From contig NC_090177.1 in NCBI RefSeq assembly GCF_024679245.1, positions 51,910,223-51,974,222 of the forward strand: a stretch of 64,000 nt of DNA, given 5' to 3'. Positions 26,433 to 40,122 of this stretch are shown in pieces. The stretch is from Pseudorasbora parva (lineage: Eukaryota > Chordata > Actinopteri > Cypriniformes > Gobionidae). The notes below the pieces were generated by a model, which made no database searches, had not been told where the DNA came from, and saw only the letters and a list, made by a program, of their open reading frames with translations. The stretch's first letter is position 1. Every line of letters starts with the position of its first letter. A program made the position numbers and the translations under genes.

Positions 26433-27822
26433 TAAAGCTGCAAGCAGCATTTAAGCGGGGTTCAAGCCTTTAAGGCCTTTTAAGCACATAGGCATTAAAG
26501 ACACTAAGTTTTATTTAGCAAGGTTTTAAACACTAAAATAATAGATGGAAAAGTCCATTTACAGCCAATATAGGCAATTTACCATAGGAAATGCATGGTT
26601 TTTATAGCTTTTTCACAGTTATAGCGCCACCTATAGTCCGATCTCTTTAAAACATTGCATGCTTCATCAGCATGTCATGCCACATATACCCAACGATTTT
26701 CGTGAAGTTTTGAGTTTCCCCTTAGGATTTATAGGCATTTGAGTGTATTTTGCCACGCCTCTTTTTTAAATGGCCCTGTTATAGCCATCCAAATGCAAAA
26801 GTTCAACTTTTTTTTGATAGTTATTGATCTAAAGAGTCCAGACAACTGTCCTAGACTTGTTTGGTTCTGATCGGGCAAAAAACCAGGGTCAAGTTCACAA
26901 AAGTAGGTTTTTAACATAATTACGAATATTTAATTAACGATTTGATTGACAGCAATGGCCCTAGAGGCAAAGTTGTTCAACATGAGGAGATCTATCATAT
27001 GATATGCATATTTTGCAGATGTATGCAACAACACGTGATTACAGAGGCATAAACATAATAGGTGCTCAAATTTCATTGGCCTATGGCGGCCATGTTTTTT
27101 GAGATACGCCAATGTCCTCATAGACATACATGGTACCTTGGGCCACGACACCGCATACCAATTTTCAAGTCAATCGGACTAGCGGTCGTGTGGTTATAGC
27201 CGTTTTTGTGTTTTTTTCATGTTATAGCGCCACCAAGTGGCCAACTGTCGCGATATTTTTATCGTGACCAAATATTGAGCCCATACACATGTGTACCAAG
27301 TTTGGTGAAGATATCTAATTTCCTTCTTGAGTTATAGCCTTTTTAGTAAAATAGGCTCCGCCCTGAACGTCCATTTTGAAGCCCCTTAGCAAAAATGAAT
27401 CAAAATTTCAACTTTTTTTTGATAATTATTGATATTCAGACTAGACAGAACATTTTGACACTGGTTTGGTTCCGATATGTCAAAAAACCAGGGACTAGTT
27501 TGCAAAAGTAGGTTTTTGACAAAATTCAAAATGGCGGAAAAATTTTTATGACGGAAATGAAATCGGAGATATACGTTTTGTTCGCCAAGGACTCAGCTTT
27601 CCAATGATATAAGACACTTGAGTGTGGACCAAACGGTTTAGGAGTTATGAGCCCTTTCTCGCAATTGATTGCTATAGCGCCACCTATAGGCCAATCTGGC
27701 TCATAATTTGATAACCTCTCCTCGATTTTTGGACTACCTTCGGGTAAAGTTTGAAGTCTCTAGCCCTTACGGTTTGGTCTGCACGATGCGTTTTATCGGA
27801 GAATAATAATAATAATAATAAT
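26430..27822 (+). mobile_element. Array unit 16 (A-D-s-partial B-C)
   Basis: Left end reads CATTTAAGCGGGGTTCAAGC. After the spacer, the first half of module B is missing: GAGGCATAAACA joins TAATAGGTGCTC near 27054. It then runs normally through C. Confidence 0.84.
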
Positions 27823-29694
27823 AATTAAAGCTGCAAGCAGCATTTGAGCGGGGTTCAAGCTTTTAAGGCCTTTTAAGCACATAGGCATTAAAGACATTAC
27901 GTTTTATTTAGCAAGATTTTAAACACTGAAATAATAGATGGAAAAGTCCATTCACAGCCAATATAGGCAATTTACCATAGGAAATGCATGGTTTTTAAAG
28001 CTTTTTAACAGTTATAGCGCCACCTATAGTCCGATGTCTTTAAAACGTTGCATGCTTCATCAGCATGTCATGCCACATATACCCAACAATTTTCGTGAAT
28101 TTTTGAGCTTCCCTTTTGGGTTAGCGCCAACTAGTGGCCGATTTCTTTCAAAATTCTTACAGACCTCTAGGACCATGAGTCAAACATGTCCACTGAGTTT
28201 CGTTCCGATTGACCTCCGTTAACCCCATCTAATAGGTGCTCAAAATTCATTGGCTGATGGCGGCCATGTTTTTTGAGATACACCAATGTCCTCATAGACT
28301 TATATAGTAACTTGGGCCAAGACACTGCATATCAATTTTCAGGTCAATCGGACAAGCGGTCATTGTTTTTTTCACATTATAGCGCCACCAACTGGTCAAA
28401 CGTCGCAATTTTTTTATCGAGACCAATAATTGAGCCCATACACATGTGTTCCAAGTTTGGTGTAGATATCTCATTTCCTTCTTAAGTTATAGTCTTTTTA
28501 GTAAAATAGGCTCCGCCCACAACTATCTTTTTCCACCCCTTAGCAACCGTAAATTGAAATTTCAACTTTTTCTCAATGAATATTGATATTCAGACTACAG
28601 AGAACATTTTGGCACTAGTTTGGTTCCGATTGGGCAAAAAACCAGGGACTAGTTCGCAAAAGTAAGTTTTTAACATAATTGCAAATATTGAATTAATGAT
28701 TTGACTGACAGCAATGGTTCTAGAGGCAAAGTTGTTCAGTATGAGGAGATCTATCACATTATATGCATATTTTGTGGATGGGTGCCACACCACGTGATTA
28801 CAGAGCCATACAAATCTTTAGCGCCAACTAGTGGCCGATTTCTTTCAAAATTCTTACAGACCTCTAGGGCCATGAGTCAAACATGCCCATCAAGTTTTGT
28901 TCCGATCAGCCTCCGTTAACCTTGTCTTATAGGTGCTCAAACTTCATTGGCCGATAGCGGCCATGTTTTTTGAGATACGCCGATGTTCTCATAGACATAC
29001 ATGGGGCCTTGGAGCAAGACACTGCTTTCCCATTTTCAAGTCAATAAGACTAACAGTCAGGTGGTTATACCCCTTTTTATGTTTTTTTCATGTTATAGCG
29101 CCACCATGTGGCCAATCGTCGCGATCTTTTTATCGTGACCAAGGACTGAGCCCATAAATATGTGTACCAAGTTTGGTGACAATATCTCATTTCCTTCTTG
29201 AGTTATAGCCTTATTAGTAAAATAGGCTCCGCCCTGAACATCCATTTTGACGCCCTTTAGCAAACATGAATCGAAATTTCAACTTTTTTTCAATGAATAT
29301 TGATATTCAGTCTCCAGAGAACATTTCTGCACTGGTTTGGTTCCGATTGGTCAAAAAACCAGGGACTAGTTCGCAAAAGTAGATTTTCGACAAAATTCAA
29401 AATGGCGGACACATTTTCATGACGGAAATGAAATCGGAGATATACGTTTTGTTCGTCATGGTCTCAGCTTTCCAATGATATAAGACACTTGACCCTTAGG
29501 AGCAACGGTTTAGGAGTTATGAGCCCTTTCGCGCTTTTGGTTGCTATAGCGCCACCTATGGGCCAATCTGGCTCATAATTTGATAACCTCTCCTCGATTT
29601 TTGGACTACCTGTTGACAAAGTTTGAAGTCTCTAGCATTTACGGTTTGGTCTGCACGATCGCTTTTACGGCAGAATAATAATAATAATAATAAT
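27823..29694 (+). mobile_element. Array unit 17 (A-B-s-B-C form), mosaic of unit 8 and unit 3
   Basis: Left and middle match unit 8 at offset 13820. Module C matches unit 3 (GCGGACACATTTTCATGAC and GACCCTTAGGAGCAACGG). Precedes the block of units 18-20. Confidence 0.87.
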
Positions 29695-31544
29695 AATTAA
29701 AGCTGCAAGCAGCATTTGAGCGGGGTTCAAGCATTTAAGGGCTTTTAAGCACATAGGCATTAAAGACATTACGTTTTATTTAGCAAGATTTTAAACACTG
29801 AAATAATAGATGGAAAAGTCCATTCACAGCCAATATAGGCAATTTACCATAGGAAATGCATGGTTTTTAAAGCTTTTTAACAGTTATAGCGCCACCTATA
29901 GTCCGATCTCTTTAAAACTTTGCATGCTTCATCAGCATGTCATGCCACATATACCCAACAATTTTCGTGAATTTTTGAGCTTCCCTTTTGGGTTAGCGCC
30001 AACTAGTGGCCGATTTCTTTCAAAATTCTTACAGACCTCTAGGACCATGAGTCAAACATGTCCACTGAGTTTCGTTCCAATCGACCTCCGTTAACCCCAT
30101 CTAATAGGTGCTCAAAATTCATTGGCTGATGGCGGCCATGTTTTTTGAGATACACCAATGTCCTCATAGACTTATATAGTAACTTGTGCCAAGACACTGC
30201 ATATCAATTTTCAGGTCAATCGGACAAGCGGTCGTTGTTTTTTTCACATTATAGCGCCACCAACTGGTCAAACGTCGCGATTTTTTTATCGAGACCAATA
30301 ATTGAGCCCATACACATGTGTTCCAAGTTTGGTGAAGATATCTCATTTCCTTCTTGAGTTATAGCCTTTTTAGTAAAATAGGCTCCGCCCTGAACGTCCA
30401 TTTTGAAGCCAATTAGCAAAAATGAATTGAAATTTCAACTTTTTTTCAATAACTATTGATAAACAGAGACCAGAGAACATTTTGACACTGGTTTGGTTCC
30501 GATCGGTCAAAAAACCAGGGACTAGTTTGCAAAAGTAGGTTTTTAACATAATTGTGAATATTTAATTAATGATTTGATTGACAGCAATGGTTCTAGAGGC
30601 AAATTTGTTCAGCATGAGGAGATCTATCATATGATATGCATATTTTGTGGATGCGTGAAAAAACACGTGATTTCAGAGCCATAAAACTCGTTAGCGCCAA
30701 CTAGTGGCCGATTTCTTTCAAAATTCTTACAGACCTCTAGGACCATGAGTCAAACATGCCCATCAAGGTTCGTTCCGATCGGCCTCTGTTAACCCCATCT
30801 AATAGGTGCTCAAATTTCATTGGCCGATGGCGGCCATGTTTTTTGAGATACGCCAATGTCCTCATAGAAGTACATGGGGCCTTGGGCCAAGACACTGCAT
30901 ACCAATTTTCAGGTCAATCGGACTAGCGGTCGCGTGGTTACAGCCCTTTTCATGTTTTTTTCGCATTATAGCGCCACCAAGTGGCCAATCATCGCGATTT
31001 TTTTATCGTGACCTCAAATTGAGCCGATATACATGTGTACCAAGTTTGGTGACGATATCTCATTTCCTTCTTGAGTTATAGCCTTTTTAGTAAAATAGGC
31101 TCCGCCCTGAACGTCCATTTTGAAGCCAATTAGCATAAATTAATCGAAATTTCAACTTTTTTTTGATAACTATTGATAAACAGACACCAGAGAACATTTT
31201 GACACTGGTTTGGTTCCAATCGGTCAAAAAACCAGGGACTAGTTTGCAAAAGTAGGTTTTCAATAAAATTCAAAATGGCGGAAAAGTTTGCATACTGGAA
31301 ATAAAATCTGAGATATACATTTTGTTCGCCAAGGACTCAGCTTTCCAATGATATATGACACTTGAGTGTGGACCAAACGGTTTAGGAGTTATGAGCCTTT
31401 TCTCGCAATTGATTGCTATAGCGCCACCTATGGGCCAATTGGGGTCATAGCTTCTCAGGGTCTCCCCAACATGAGTACTACCATCTGACAAAGTTTCAAA
31501 TTTCCAGCTCTTACGGTTTGGTCTGCACGATGCGTTTTAGCGGA

Positions 31545-31578
<34 letters not shown>
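29695..31578 (+). mobile_element. Array unit 18 (A-B-s-B-C form), copy of unit 5
   Basis: Constant offset of 19914 from unit 5 along its whole length, with only scattered base differences (for example CATCAAGGTTCGTTCC near 30767 against CATCAAGTTTCGTTCC). Confidence 0.88.
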
Positions 31579-31581
<3 letters not shown>

Positions 31582-32750
31582 TAAAGCTGCAAGCAGCATT
31601 TAGCGGGGTTCAAGCCTTTAAGGCCTTTAAAGCACATAGGCATTAAAGACATTAAGTTTTATTTAGCAAGATTTTAAACACTAAAATAATAGATGGAAAA
31701 GTCCATTTACAGCCAATATAGGCAATTTACCATAGGAAATGCATGGTTTTTATAGCTTTTTAACAGTTATAGCGCCACCTATAGTCCGATCTCTTTAAAA
31801 CTTTGCTTGCTTCATCAGCATGTCATGATACATATACCCAACAATTTTTGTGAATTTTTGAGCTTCCCTTTTGAGTTAGCGCCAACTAGTGGCCGATTTC
31901 TTTCAAAATTCTTACAGACCTCTAGGACCATGAGTAAAACATGCCCACCTAGTTTCGTTCCGATCGACCTCTGTTAACCCCATCTAATAGGTGCTCAAAC
32001 TTCATTGGCCGATGGCGGCCATGTTTTTTTAGATACGGCAATGTCCTCATAGACATACATGGGGCCTTGGGCCAAGACACTGCATACCAATTTTCAGGTC
32101 AATCGGACTAGCAATCGCGTGGTAATAGCCATTTTCATGATTTTTTCACATTATAGCGCCACCAAGTGGCCAATCGTCGCGATTTTTTTATCGTGACCTC
32201 AAATTGAGCCCATACACATGTGTACCAAGTTTGGTGAAGATATCTAATTTCTTGCTGGAGTTATAGCCTCTTTAGTAAAATAGGCTCCGCCCTGAGCGTC
32301 CATTTTGATCCCCTTATCTTCCGTGAATCGAAATTTCAACTTTTTTTCAAAGATTATTGATATTCAGACTACAGACAACATTTTGGCACTGGTTTGGTTC
32401 CGATCGGTCAAAAACTCAGGGATTAGTTTGCAAAAGTAGGTTTTCGACAAAATTCAAAATGGCGGAAAAATTTTCATGACGGAAATGAAATCGGAGATAT
32501 ACGTTTTGTTCGCCAAGGTCTCAGCTTTCCAATGATATAAGACACTTGAGTGTGGACCAAACGGTTTAGGAGTTATGAGCCCTTTCTCGCAATTGATTGC
32601 TATAGCGCCACCTATGGGCCAATCGGGCTCATAATTTGATAACCTTTCCTCGATTTTTGTACTACCTATTGGCCAAGTTTCAAGTCTCTAGCCCTTACAG
32701 TTTGGTCTGCACGATGCGTTTTTCGGCTGAATAATAATAATAATAATAAT
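31579..32750 (+). mobile_element. Array unit 19 (A-B-C form), copy of unit 6
   Basis: Constant offset of 19914 from unit 6. Small differences include TTAAAGCACATAGG here against TTAAAGTACATAGG in unit 6. Confidence 0.88.
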
Positions 32751-33919
32751 AATTAAAGCTGCAAGCAGCATTTAGCGGGGTTCAAGCCTTTAAGGCCTTT
32801 AAAGTACATAGGCATTAAAGACATTAAGTTTTATTTAGCAAGATTTTGAACACTAAAATAATAGATGGAAAAGTCCATTTACAGTCAATATAGGCAATTT
32901 AACATAGGAAATGCATGGTTCTTATAGCGTTTTAACAGTTATAGCGCCACCTATAGTCCAATCTCTTTAAAACTTTGCATGCTTCATCAGCATGTTATGC
33001 CACATATGCCCAACAATTTTCGTGAATTTTTGAGCTTCCCTTTTGAGTTAGCGCCAACTAGTGGCCGATTTCTTTCAAAATTCTTACAGACCTCTAGGAC
33101 CATGAGTCAAACATGCCCACCGAGTTTCGTTCCGATCGACCTCTGTTAACCCCATCTAATAGGTGCTCAAACTTCATTGGCCGATGGCGGCCATGTTTTT
33201 TTAGAAACACCAATGTCCTCATAGACATACATGGTGCCTTGGACCAAGACACTGCCTACCAATTTTCAAGTCAATCGGACTAGTGGTCACGTGGTTATAG
33301 CCCTTTTCATGTTTTTTTAACATTATAGCGCCACCAAGTGGTCAATCGTCGCGATTTTTTTATCGAGACCAAAGAATGAGCCCATACACATGTCTACCAA
33401 GTTTGGTGAAGATATCTCATTTCCTTCTTGAGTTATAGCCTTTTTAGTAAAATAGGCTCCGCCCACAACATTCTTTTTCCACCCCTTAGCAACCGTGAAT
33501 CGAAATTTCAACTTTTTCTCAATGAATATTGATATTCAGACTACAGAGAACATTTTGCCACTGGTTTGGTTTCGATCGGTCAAAAATCCAGGGACTAGTT
33601 CGCAAAAGTAGTTTTTCAACAAAATTCAAAATGGCGGAAAAATTTTCATGACGGAAATGAAATCGGAGATATACGTTTTGTTCGCCAAGGACTCAGCTTT
33701 CCAATGATATAAGACACTTGATTGTGGACTAAAGGGTTTAGGAGTTATGACCCTTTTTGCGCATTTGGTTGCTGTAGCGCCACCTATTGGCCAATCGGGG
33801 TCATACTTTCTGAGGTTCTCCCCAAATTGAGGACTACCATCTGACAAAGTTTCAAAGTTCCACGCTTTACGGTTTGGGCTGCACGATGCGTTTTAGCGGA
33901 GAATAATAATAATAATAAT
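32751..33919 (+). mobile_element. Array unit 20 (A-B-C form), copy of unit 7
   Basis: Offset of 19914 from unit 7 until the terminal AAT run, where it has one more triplet (following unit start offset by 19917). Confidence 0.88.
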
Positions 33920-35582
33920 AATTAAAGCTGCAAGCAGCATTTAGCGGGGTTCAAGCTTTTAAGGCCTTTTAAGCACATAGGCATTAAAGACATTAAGTTT
34001 TATTTAGCAAGTTTTTAAACACTGAAATAATAGATGGAAAAGTCCATTTACAGCCAATATAGGCAATTTACCATAGGAAATGCATGGTTTTTAAAGCTTT
34101 TTGACAGTTATAGCGCCACCTATAGTCCGATCTCTTTAAAACTTTGCAGGCTTCATCAGCATGTTATGCCACATGTACCCAACAATTTTCGTGAAGTTTT
34201 GAGTTTCCCCTTAGGATTTATAGGTTTTTGAGTGTATTTTGCCACGCCTCTTTTTTAAACGGCCCTAGTATAGCCATCCAAATGTAAAAGTTCATTTTTT
34301 TTCAATGATTATTGATCTAGAGAGTCCAGAGAATTATCCTAGACTAGTTTGGTTTCGATCTGGCAAAAAACCAGGGACTAGTTTACAAAAGTAGGTTTTT
34401 AACATAATTACAAAAATTTAATTAATGATTTGATTGACAGCAATAGTTCTAGAGGCAAAGTTGTTCAGTACGAGGAGATCTATCATATGATATGCATATT
34501 TTGTGGATGGGTGCCACACCACGTGATAACAGAGCCATAAAACTCGTTAGCACCAACTAGTGGCCGATTTCTTTCAAAATTCTTACAGACCTCTAGGACC
34601 ATGAGTCAAACATGTCCACTGAGTTTCATTCCGATCGGCCTCTGTTAACCCCGTCTAATAGGTGCTCGAATTCATTGGCCGATGGCGGCCATGTTTTTTG
34701 AGATACACCAATGTCCTCATAGACTTCTATAGTACCTTGGGCCAAGACACTGCATACCAATTTTCAGGTCAATCGGACTAGTGGTCGAGTGGTTATAGCT
34801 ATTTTCATGTTTTTTTCACATTATAGCGCCACCAAGTGGTCAATCGTCGCGATTTTTTTATCGAGACCAGGGAATGAGCCCATACATATGTGTACCAAGT
34901 TTGGTGAAGATATCTCATTTCATTTTTGAGTTATAGTCTTTTTAGTAAAATAGGCTCCGCCCTCAGCGTCCATTTTGATCCCCTTATCTTCCGTGAATCG
35001 AAATTTCAACTTTTTCTCAATGAATGTTCATATTCAGTCTACAGACAACATTTTGGCACTGGTTTGGTTCTGATCGGTCAAAAAACCAGGGACTAGTTCG
35101 TAAAAGTAGGTTTTCAACAAAATTCAAAATGGCGGAAAATTTTTAATGACGGAAATGAAATCGGAGATATACGTTTTGTTTGCCAAGGTCTCAGCTTTCC
35201 AATGATATAAGACACTTGAGTGTGGACCAAACGGTTTAGGAGTTATGAGCCATTTTGCGGAATTGATTGCTATAGCGCCACCTATAGGCCAATCTGGCTC
35301 ATAATTTGATAACCTTTCCTCGATTTTTGTACTACCTATTGACAAAGTTTCAAGTTTCCAGCCCTTACGGTTTGGTCTGCACGATGCGTTTTTCGGCTGA
35401 ATAATAATAACAATAAAAATCAGTACAAATACAATAGGTGTTCAGCACTTCGTGCTTGAACCCCTAAAAATCAGTACAATTACAATAGGGTTTCAGCACT
35501 TCGTGCTTGAACCCCTAATAATAAAAATCAGTACAATTACAATAGGGTTTCAGCACTTCGTGCTTGAACCCCTAATAATAAT
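33920..35582 (+). mobile_element. Array unit 21 (A-D-s-B-C form) with three tails
   Basis: Module A reads CAGGCTTCATCAGCATG and module D reads CGGCCCTAGTATAGCC, as in unit 26. Three right-end tails follow (35415-35582). Confidence 0.86.
35415..35582 (+). repeat. Three tandem right-end tails
   Basis: First tail is of the ACAAATACAATAGGTG subtype and runs directly into the second at CCCCTAAAAATCAG. The other two are of the ACAATTACAATAGGG subtype. Confidence 0.87.
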
Positions 35583-36016
35583 TAAAGCTGCGAGCAGCAT
35601 TTAGCGGGGTTCAAGCCATTTAAGGTCTTTAAGCATTTGACACCTTTTGCATGAAAGGTTTTTAAGCACTGAATGAATTTGAGAGATATCAGGTGAAATG
35701 AAGTGATAAAATGGCAAAATGTGATTTTAAATATTATAATAGTGACTTTATTAAGTCCAAATATGAATTATAGAACAATATTAATAAATAGTATGACAAA
35801 ATTACTATTTTACTTTGCTAACAGGATTAACATGCTGCTAGGTGGTTGCTAGGTTGTTCTTGATGGTTGTTATGGTGTTGCTTGTCAGTTGTTAGTTGTC
35901 ACAGATGGTTACTATAATGTTTATAGAGTTCTTACTATGTTCTTTGCCTGATTTAACACTTTACTAATCACTGCTAGCGTGTGTAGCATGTTGCAAATGC
36001 TGTTTGCTAGCATGAC

Positions 36017-36046
36017 AGACACACACACACACACACACACACACAC
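36017..36046 (+). repeat. (CA)n tract in unit 22
   Basis: About 15 CA dinucleotides. In the matching place of unit 29 the tract is split by a separate 0.28-kb repeat. Confidence 0.9.
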
Positions 36047-36300
36047 TTCTGTTTTACATATGAATAAATTAAATAATGCTTATATAGATATTTGAAATAA
36101 ATGATAGATAACAAATTGCTTAGTCATTGTTTTCCCCTTTAATTTCAGGTGTTATTTTATTTGTAATGTAATATTATTGTTAAAAAAAACACATCAAACT
36201 GGCAAACATTGAGAACATTTTATTTGCAATATTATTTTAATGATTTTAAAACGTCTATTTATATGCTTTGTGAGCAGAATGAACCAATGAGTGGTCTTCT

Positions 36301-36315
36301 GCTGCCCTCTGGTGG
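36301..36315 (-). promoter_or_regulatory. CTCF-like motif
   Basis: Minus strand CCACCAGAGGGCAGC, a full match to the CTCF core consensus. Paired with a plus-strand match 200 bases to the right. Confidence 0.5.
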
Positions 36316-36518
36316 TTTTGTAATTGTAATTGTAAGGAATATGTAATAGGCACATTTTTCATGTTAACTCATTTAAACTTTAATTTAGTTGCAGATATAT
36401 TTGAAATAAATTATTTTGACAAAATGTGATTGTAAATGTTGTAAAAGAGACTTTACATTGTCTAAATAGGAATTATAGAACATGATCAGTAAATAGTATG
36501 ACAAAATGACTATATGAG

Positions 36519-36533
36519 CCAGCAGGTGGCAGC
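36519..36533 (+). promoter_or_regulatory. CTCF-like motif
   Basis: Plus strand CCAGCAGGTGGCAGC, a full match to CCASYAGRKGGCRSY. Divergent to the site at 36301-36315. Confidence 0.5.
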
Positions 36534-38712
36534 AGAGCACCACTCATTTTCATTTTAAATGAGCACATTTTCCAAGTTAATGCAATCAAACATGCTTTTC
36601 TCACATGCACATATTGTTGAAGATACAGATATTTGAAATAAATGATAGGTAACAACTAGCTTATTCCAGGTTTTCCCATTTTAAAACATTTTCCGGCATT
36701 ATTTTTATTGTAATATAATAATTATTTGTGAAACATAAATCAAATGAACAAATTAATTGGTAACACTGACAAAATATAATTTGAAATGCTATTATAATGT
36801 TTTTTAAAGTTTATGCTCAGTGGACAGAATGAACCAATGACTGGTCCTCTGCTGGCCTCCGGTGGCAATTTTAGGTAATATGCCATATACGCATTTGCAC
36901 TGTCACCTTTTTTTACTGTTATAGAGGCATCTAACGCCCGATCTCCATGAAAAGTTGCATGCTTCTTTAGAGTCACATGTTGCATTTGCCTACCTATTTT
37001 TGTGAAATTTTGATTTTTCTTTCAGGATTAATAGGCTTTTGAGCATGTTTACCACACCTATTCTCCAAATGATCCTGTTATAGCTACCTAAAGTGTAAAG
37101 TTCAACATGTTTTTGACAACTATTGATCAGGAGAGTCCAGAGAATCATACTGCTGTGGTTTGGTTCCGATCAGGCAAAAAACCAAGGACTAGTTTGCAAA
37201 ACGAGGTTTTTAACATAGTTGTGAATATTTAAATAAAGATTTGATTGACAGTATTGGTTCTTGAGGCAAAGTTGTTCAGTATGAGAAGATCTATCATAAT
37301 ATATGCATATTATGTGGCTGTTTTAACCCCACCTGATTACAGAGATGGAAAATACCATTTATAGCCAATACAGGCAATTCACCATAGGGAATACATGGTT
37401 TTCAAAGCTTTTTAACACTTATAGCGCCACCTATACTCCGATCTCCATGAAACTTTGCATGCGTCTTCAACATGTTATGCCACATATACCCAACAATTTT
37501 CGTGAAGTTTTGAGTTTTCCCTTAGGATTTATAGGCTTTTGAGCGTATTTTGCCACGCCTCTTTTCTAAATGGCCCTGTTATAGCCATGCAAATGCAAAA
37601 AATCAATTTTTTTTTGATAATTATTAATCTAGAGAGTCCAGAGAATTATCCTATACTGGTTTGGTTCTGATTGGGCAAAAAACCAGGGACTAGTTTGCAA
37701 AAGTAGGTTTTTAACATAATTACAAAAATTTAATTAATAATTTGATTGACAGCAATGGTTCTAGAGGCAAAGTTGTTCATCATGAGGAGATCTATCAAAT
37801 GATATGCATATTTCATGGATATGTGCAACACCACGTGATTTCAGAGCCATAAAACTCGTTTGCGCCAACTAGTGGCCGATTTCTTTCAAAATTCTTACAG
37901 ACCTCTAGGACCATGAGTCAAACATGCCCACTGAGTTTCGTTCCATTCAACCTCCATTAACCTTGTCTAATAGGTGCTCAAAATTCATTGGTCTATGGCC
38001 GCCATGTTTTTTGAGACACACCAATGTCCTCATACACATACATGGTAGCTTGGGCCAAGACACGGCATACCAATTTTCAGGTCAATCGGACTAGCGGTCG
38101 CGTGGTTATAGCTAATTTCATGTTTTTTCCACATTATAGCGCCACCAAGTGGTCAATCTTCACATTTTTTTTATCCTGACCTCAGAATGAGCCCATACAC
38201 ATGCGTACCAAGTTTGGTGAAGATATCTCATTTCCTTCTTGAGTTATAGCCTCTTTAGTAAAATAGGCTCCGCCTTAAATGTACATTTCCACGCCCCTTT
38301 TCGTCCATGAGTCAAAATTTCAACTTTTTTTTGATAATTATTGATATTCAGACTAGAGAGAACATTTTGGCACTGGTTTGGTTCCGATATGTCAAAAAAC
38401 CAGGAACTAGTTCGCAAAAGTAGGTTTTTGACAAAATTCAAAATGGCGGAAAAATTTTCATGACGGAAATGAAATCGGAGATATACGTTTTGTTCGCCAA
38501 GGTCTCAGCTTTCCAATGATATAAGACACTTGAGTGTGGACCAAACGGTTTAGGAGTTATGAGCCCTTTTGCGCAATTGATTGCTATAGCGCCACCTATT
38601 GGCCAATCTGGCTCATAATTTGATAACCTTTCCTCGATTTTTGGACTACCTATTGAGAAAGTTTCAAGTCTCTAGCCCTTACGGTTTGGTCTGCACGATG
38701 AGTTTTACGGCA

Positions 38713-38743
<31 letters not shown>

Positions 38744-38748
<5 letters not shown>

Positions 38749-38956
38749 TCAGCACAAATACAATAGGTGTTCAGCACTTCGTGCTTGAACCCCTAAAAAT
38801 CAGTACAATTACAATAGGGTTTCAGCACTTCGTGCTTGAACCCCTAATAAAAATCAGTACAATTACAATAGGGTTTCAGCACTTCGTGCTTGAACCCCTA
38901 ATAAAAATCAGTACAATTACAATAGGGTTTCAGCACTTCGTGCTTGAACCCCTAAT
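38744..38956 (+). repeat. Four tandem right-end tails
   Basis: One ACAAATACAATAGGTG-subtype tail followed by three ACAATTACAATAGGG-subtype tails with a 54-bp period. All four hairpins are intact. The open frame across it is a product of the 54-bp period. Confidence 0.88.
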
Positions 38957-40122
38957 TAAAGCTGCAAGCAGCATTTAGCGGGGTTCAAGCCTTTAAGGCC
39001 TTTAAAGTACATAGGCATTAAAGACATTAAGTTTTATTTAGCAAGATTTTAAACACTAAAATAATAGATGGAAAAGTCCATTTACAGCCAATATAGGCAA
39101 TTTCCCATAGGAAATGCATGGTTTTTATAGCTTTTTAACAGTTATAGCGCCACCTATAGTCCGATCTCTTTAAAACTTTGCTTGCTTCATCAGCATGTCA
39201 TGATACATATACCCAACAATTTTTGTGAATTTTTGAGCTTCCCTTTTGAGTTAGCGCCAACTAGTGGCCGATTTCTTTCAGAATTCTTACAGACCTCTAG
39301 GACCATGAGTAAAACATGCCCACCTAGTTTCGTTCCGATCGACCTCTGTTAACCCCATCTAATAGGTGCTCAAACTTCATTGGCCGATGGCGGCCATGTT
39401 TTTTTAGATACGGCAATGTCCTCATAGACATACATGGGGCCTTGGACCAAGACACTGCATACCAATGTTCAGGTCAATCGGACTAGCGGTCGTGTGGTTA
39501 TAGCTATTTACATGTTTTTTTCACATTTTAGCGCCACCAAGTGGCCAATCGTCGCAATATTTTTATCGTGACCAAAGAATGAGCCCATACACACATGTAC
39601 CAAGTTTGGTGAAGATATCTCATTTCCTTCTTGAGTTATAGCCTTTTTAGTAAAATAGGCTCCGCCCACAACATTCTTTTTCCACCCCTTAGCAACCGTG
39701 AATCGAAATTTCAACTTTTTCTCAATGAATATTGATATTCAGACTACAGAGAACATTTTGCCACTGGTTTGGTTTCAATCGGTCAAAAAACCAGGGACTA
39801 GTTCGCAAAAGTAGTTTTTCAACAAAATTCAAAATGGCGGAAAAATTTTCATGACGGAAATGAAATCGGAGATATACGTTTTGTTCACCAAGGACTCAGC
39901 TTTCCAATGATATAAGACACTTGATTGTGGACCAAAGGGTTTAGGAGTTATGACCCATTTCGCGCTTTTGGTTGCTGTAGCGCCACCTATTGGCCAATCG
40001 GGGTCATACTTTCTGAGGTTCTCCCCAAATTGAGGACTACCTTCGGGTAAAGTTTCAAAGTTCCACGCTTTACGGTTTGGTCTGCACGATGCGTTTTAGC
40101 GGAGAATAATAATAATAATAAT
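38954..40122 (+). mobile_element. Array unit 23 (A-B-C form), recombinant
   Basis: Left half follows units 6/19 (CATGATACATATACCC), right half follows units 7/20 (TTTTGCCACTGG, CCACGCTTTACGG). The switch lies inside module B at about 39480-39600. Confidence 0.86.

Larger units (their letters stand above)
35580..38956 (+). mobile_element. Array unit 22, longest form, with four tails
   Basis: 3.4-kb unit and the most complete long form. Left hairpin loop is GA (GCTGC-GA-GCAGC). Internal sequence to about 37340 includes a CA tract, GGTGGTTGCTAGGTTGTT-type sequence near 35845, and two CTCF-like sites. Then come an A-like segment, D, s, B, C and four tails. Its first 2.1 kb recur at 47536 onward. 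It may be closest to an ancestral element, although no protein is encoded. Confidence 0.82.

Noticed and set aside
9781..33919. The near-identical blocks as a pure assembly duplication
   Set aside because: Scattered base differences and different AAT run lengths between the copies favour real duplication, but only long reads can settle it.
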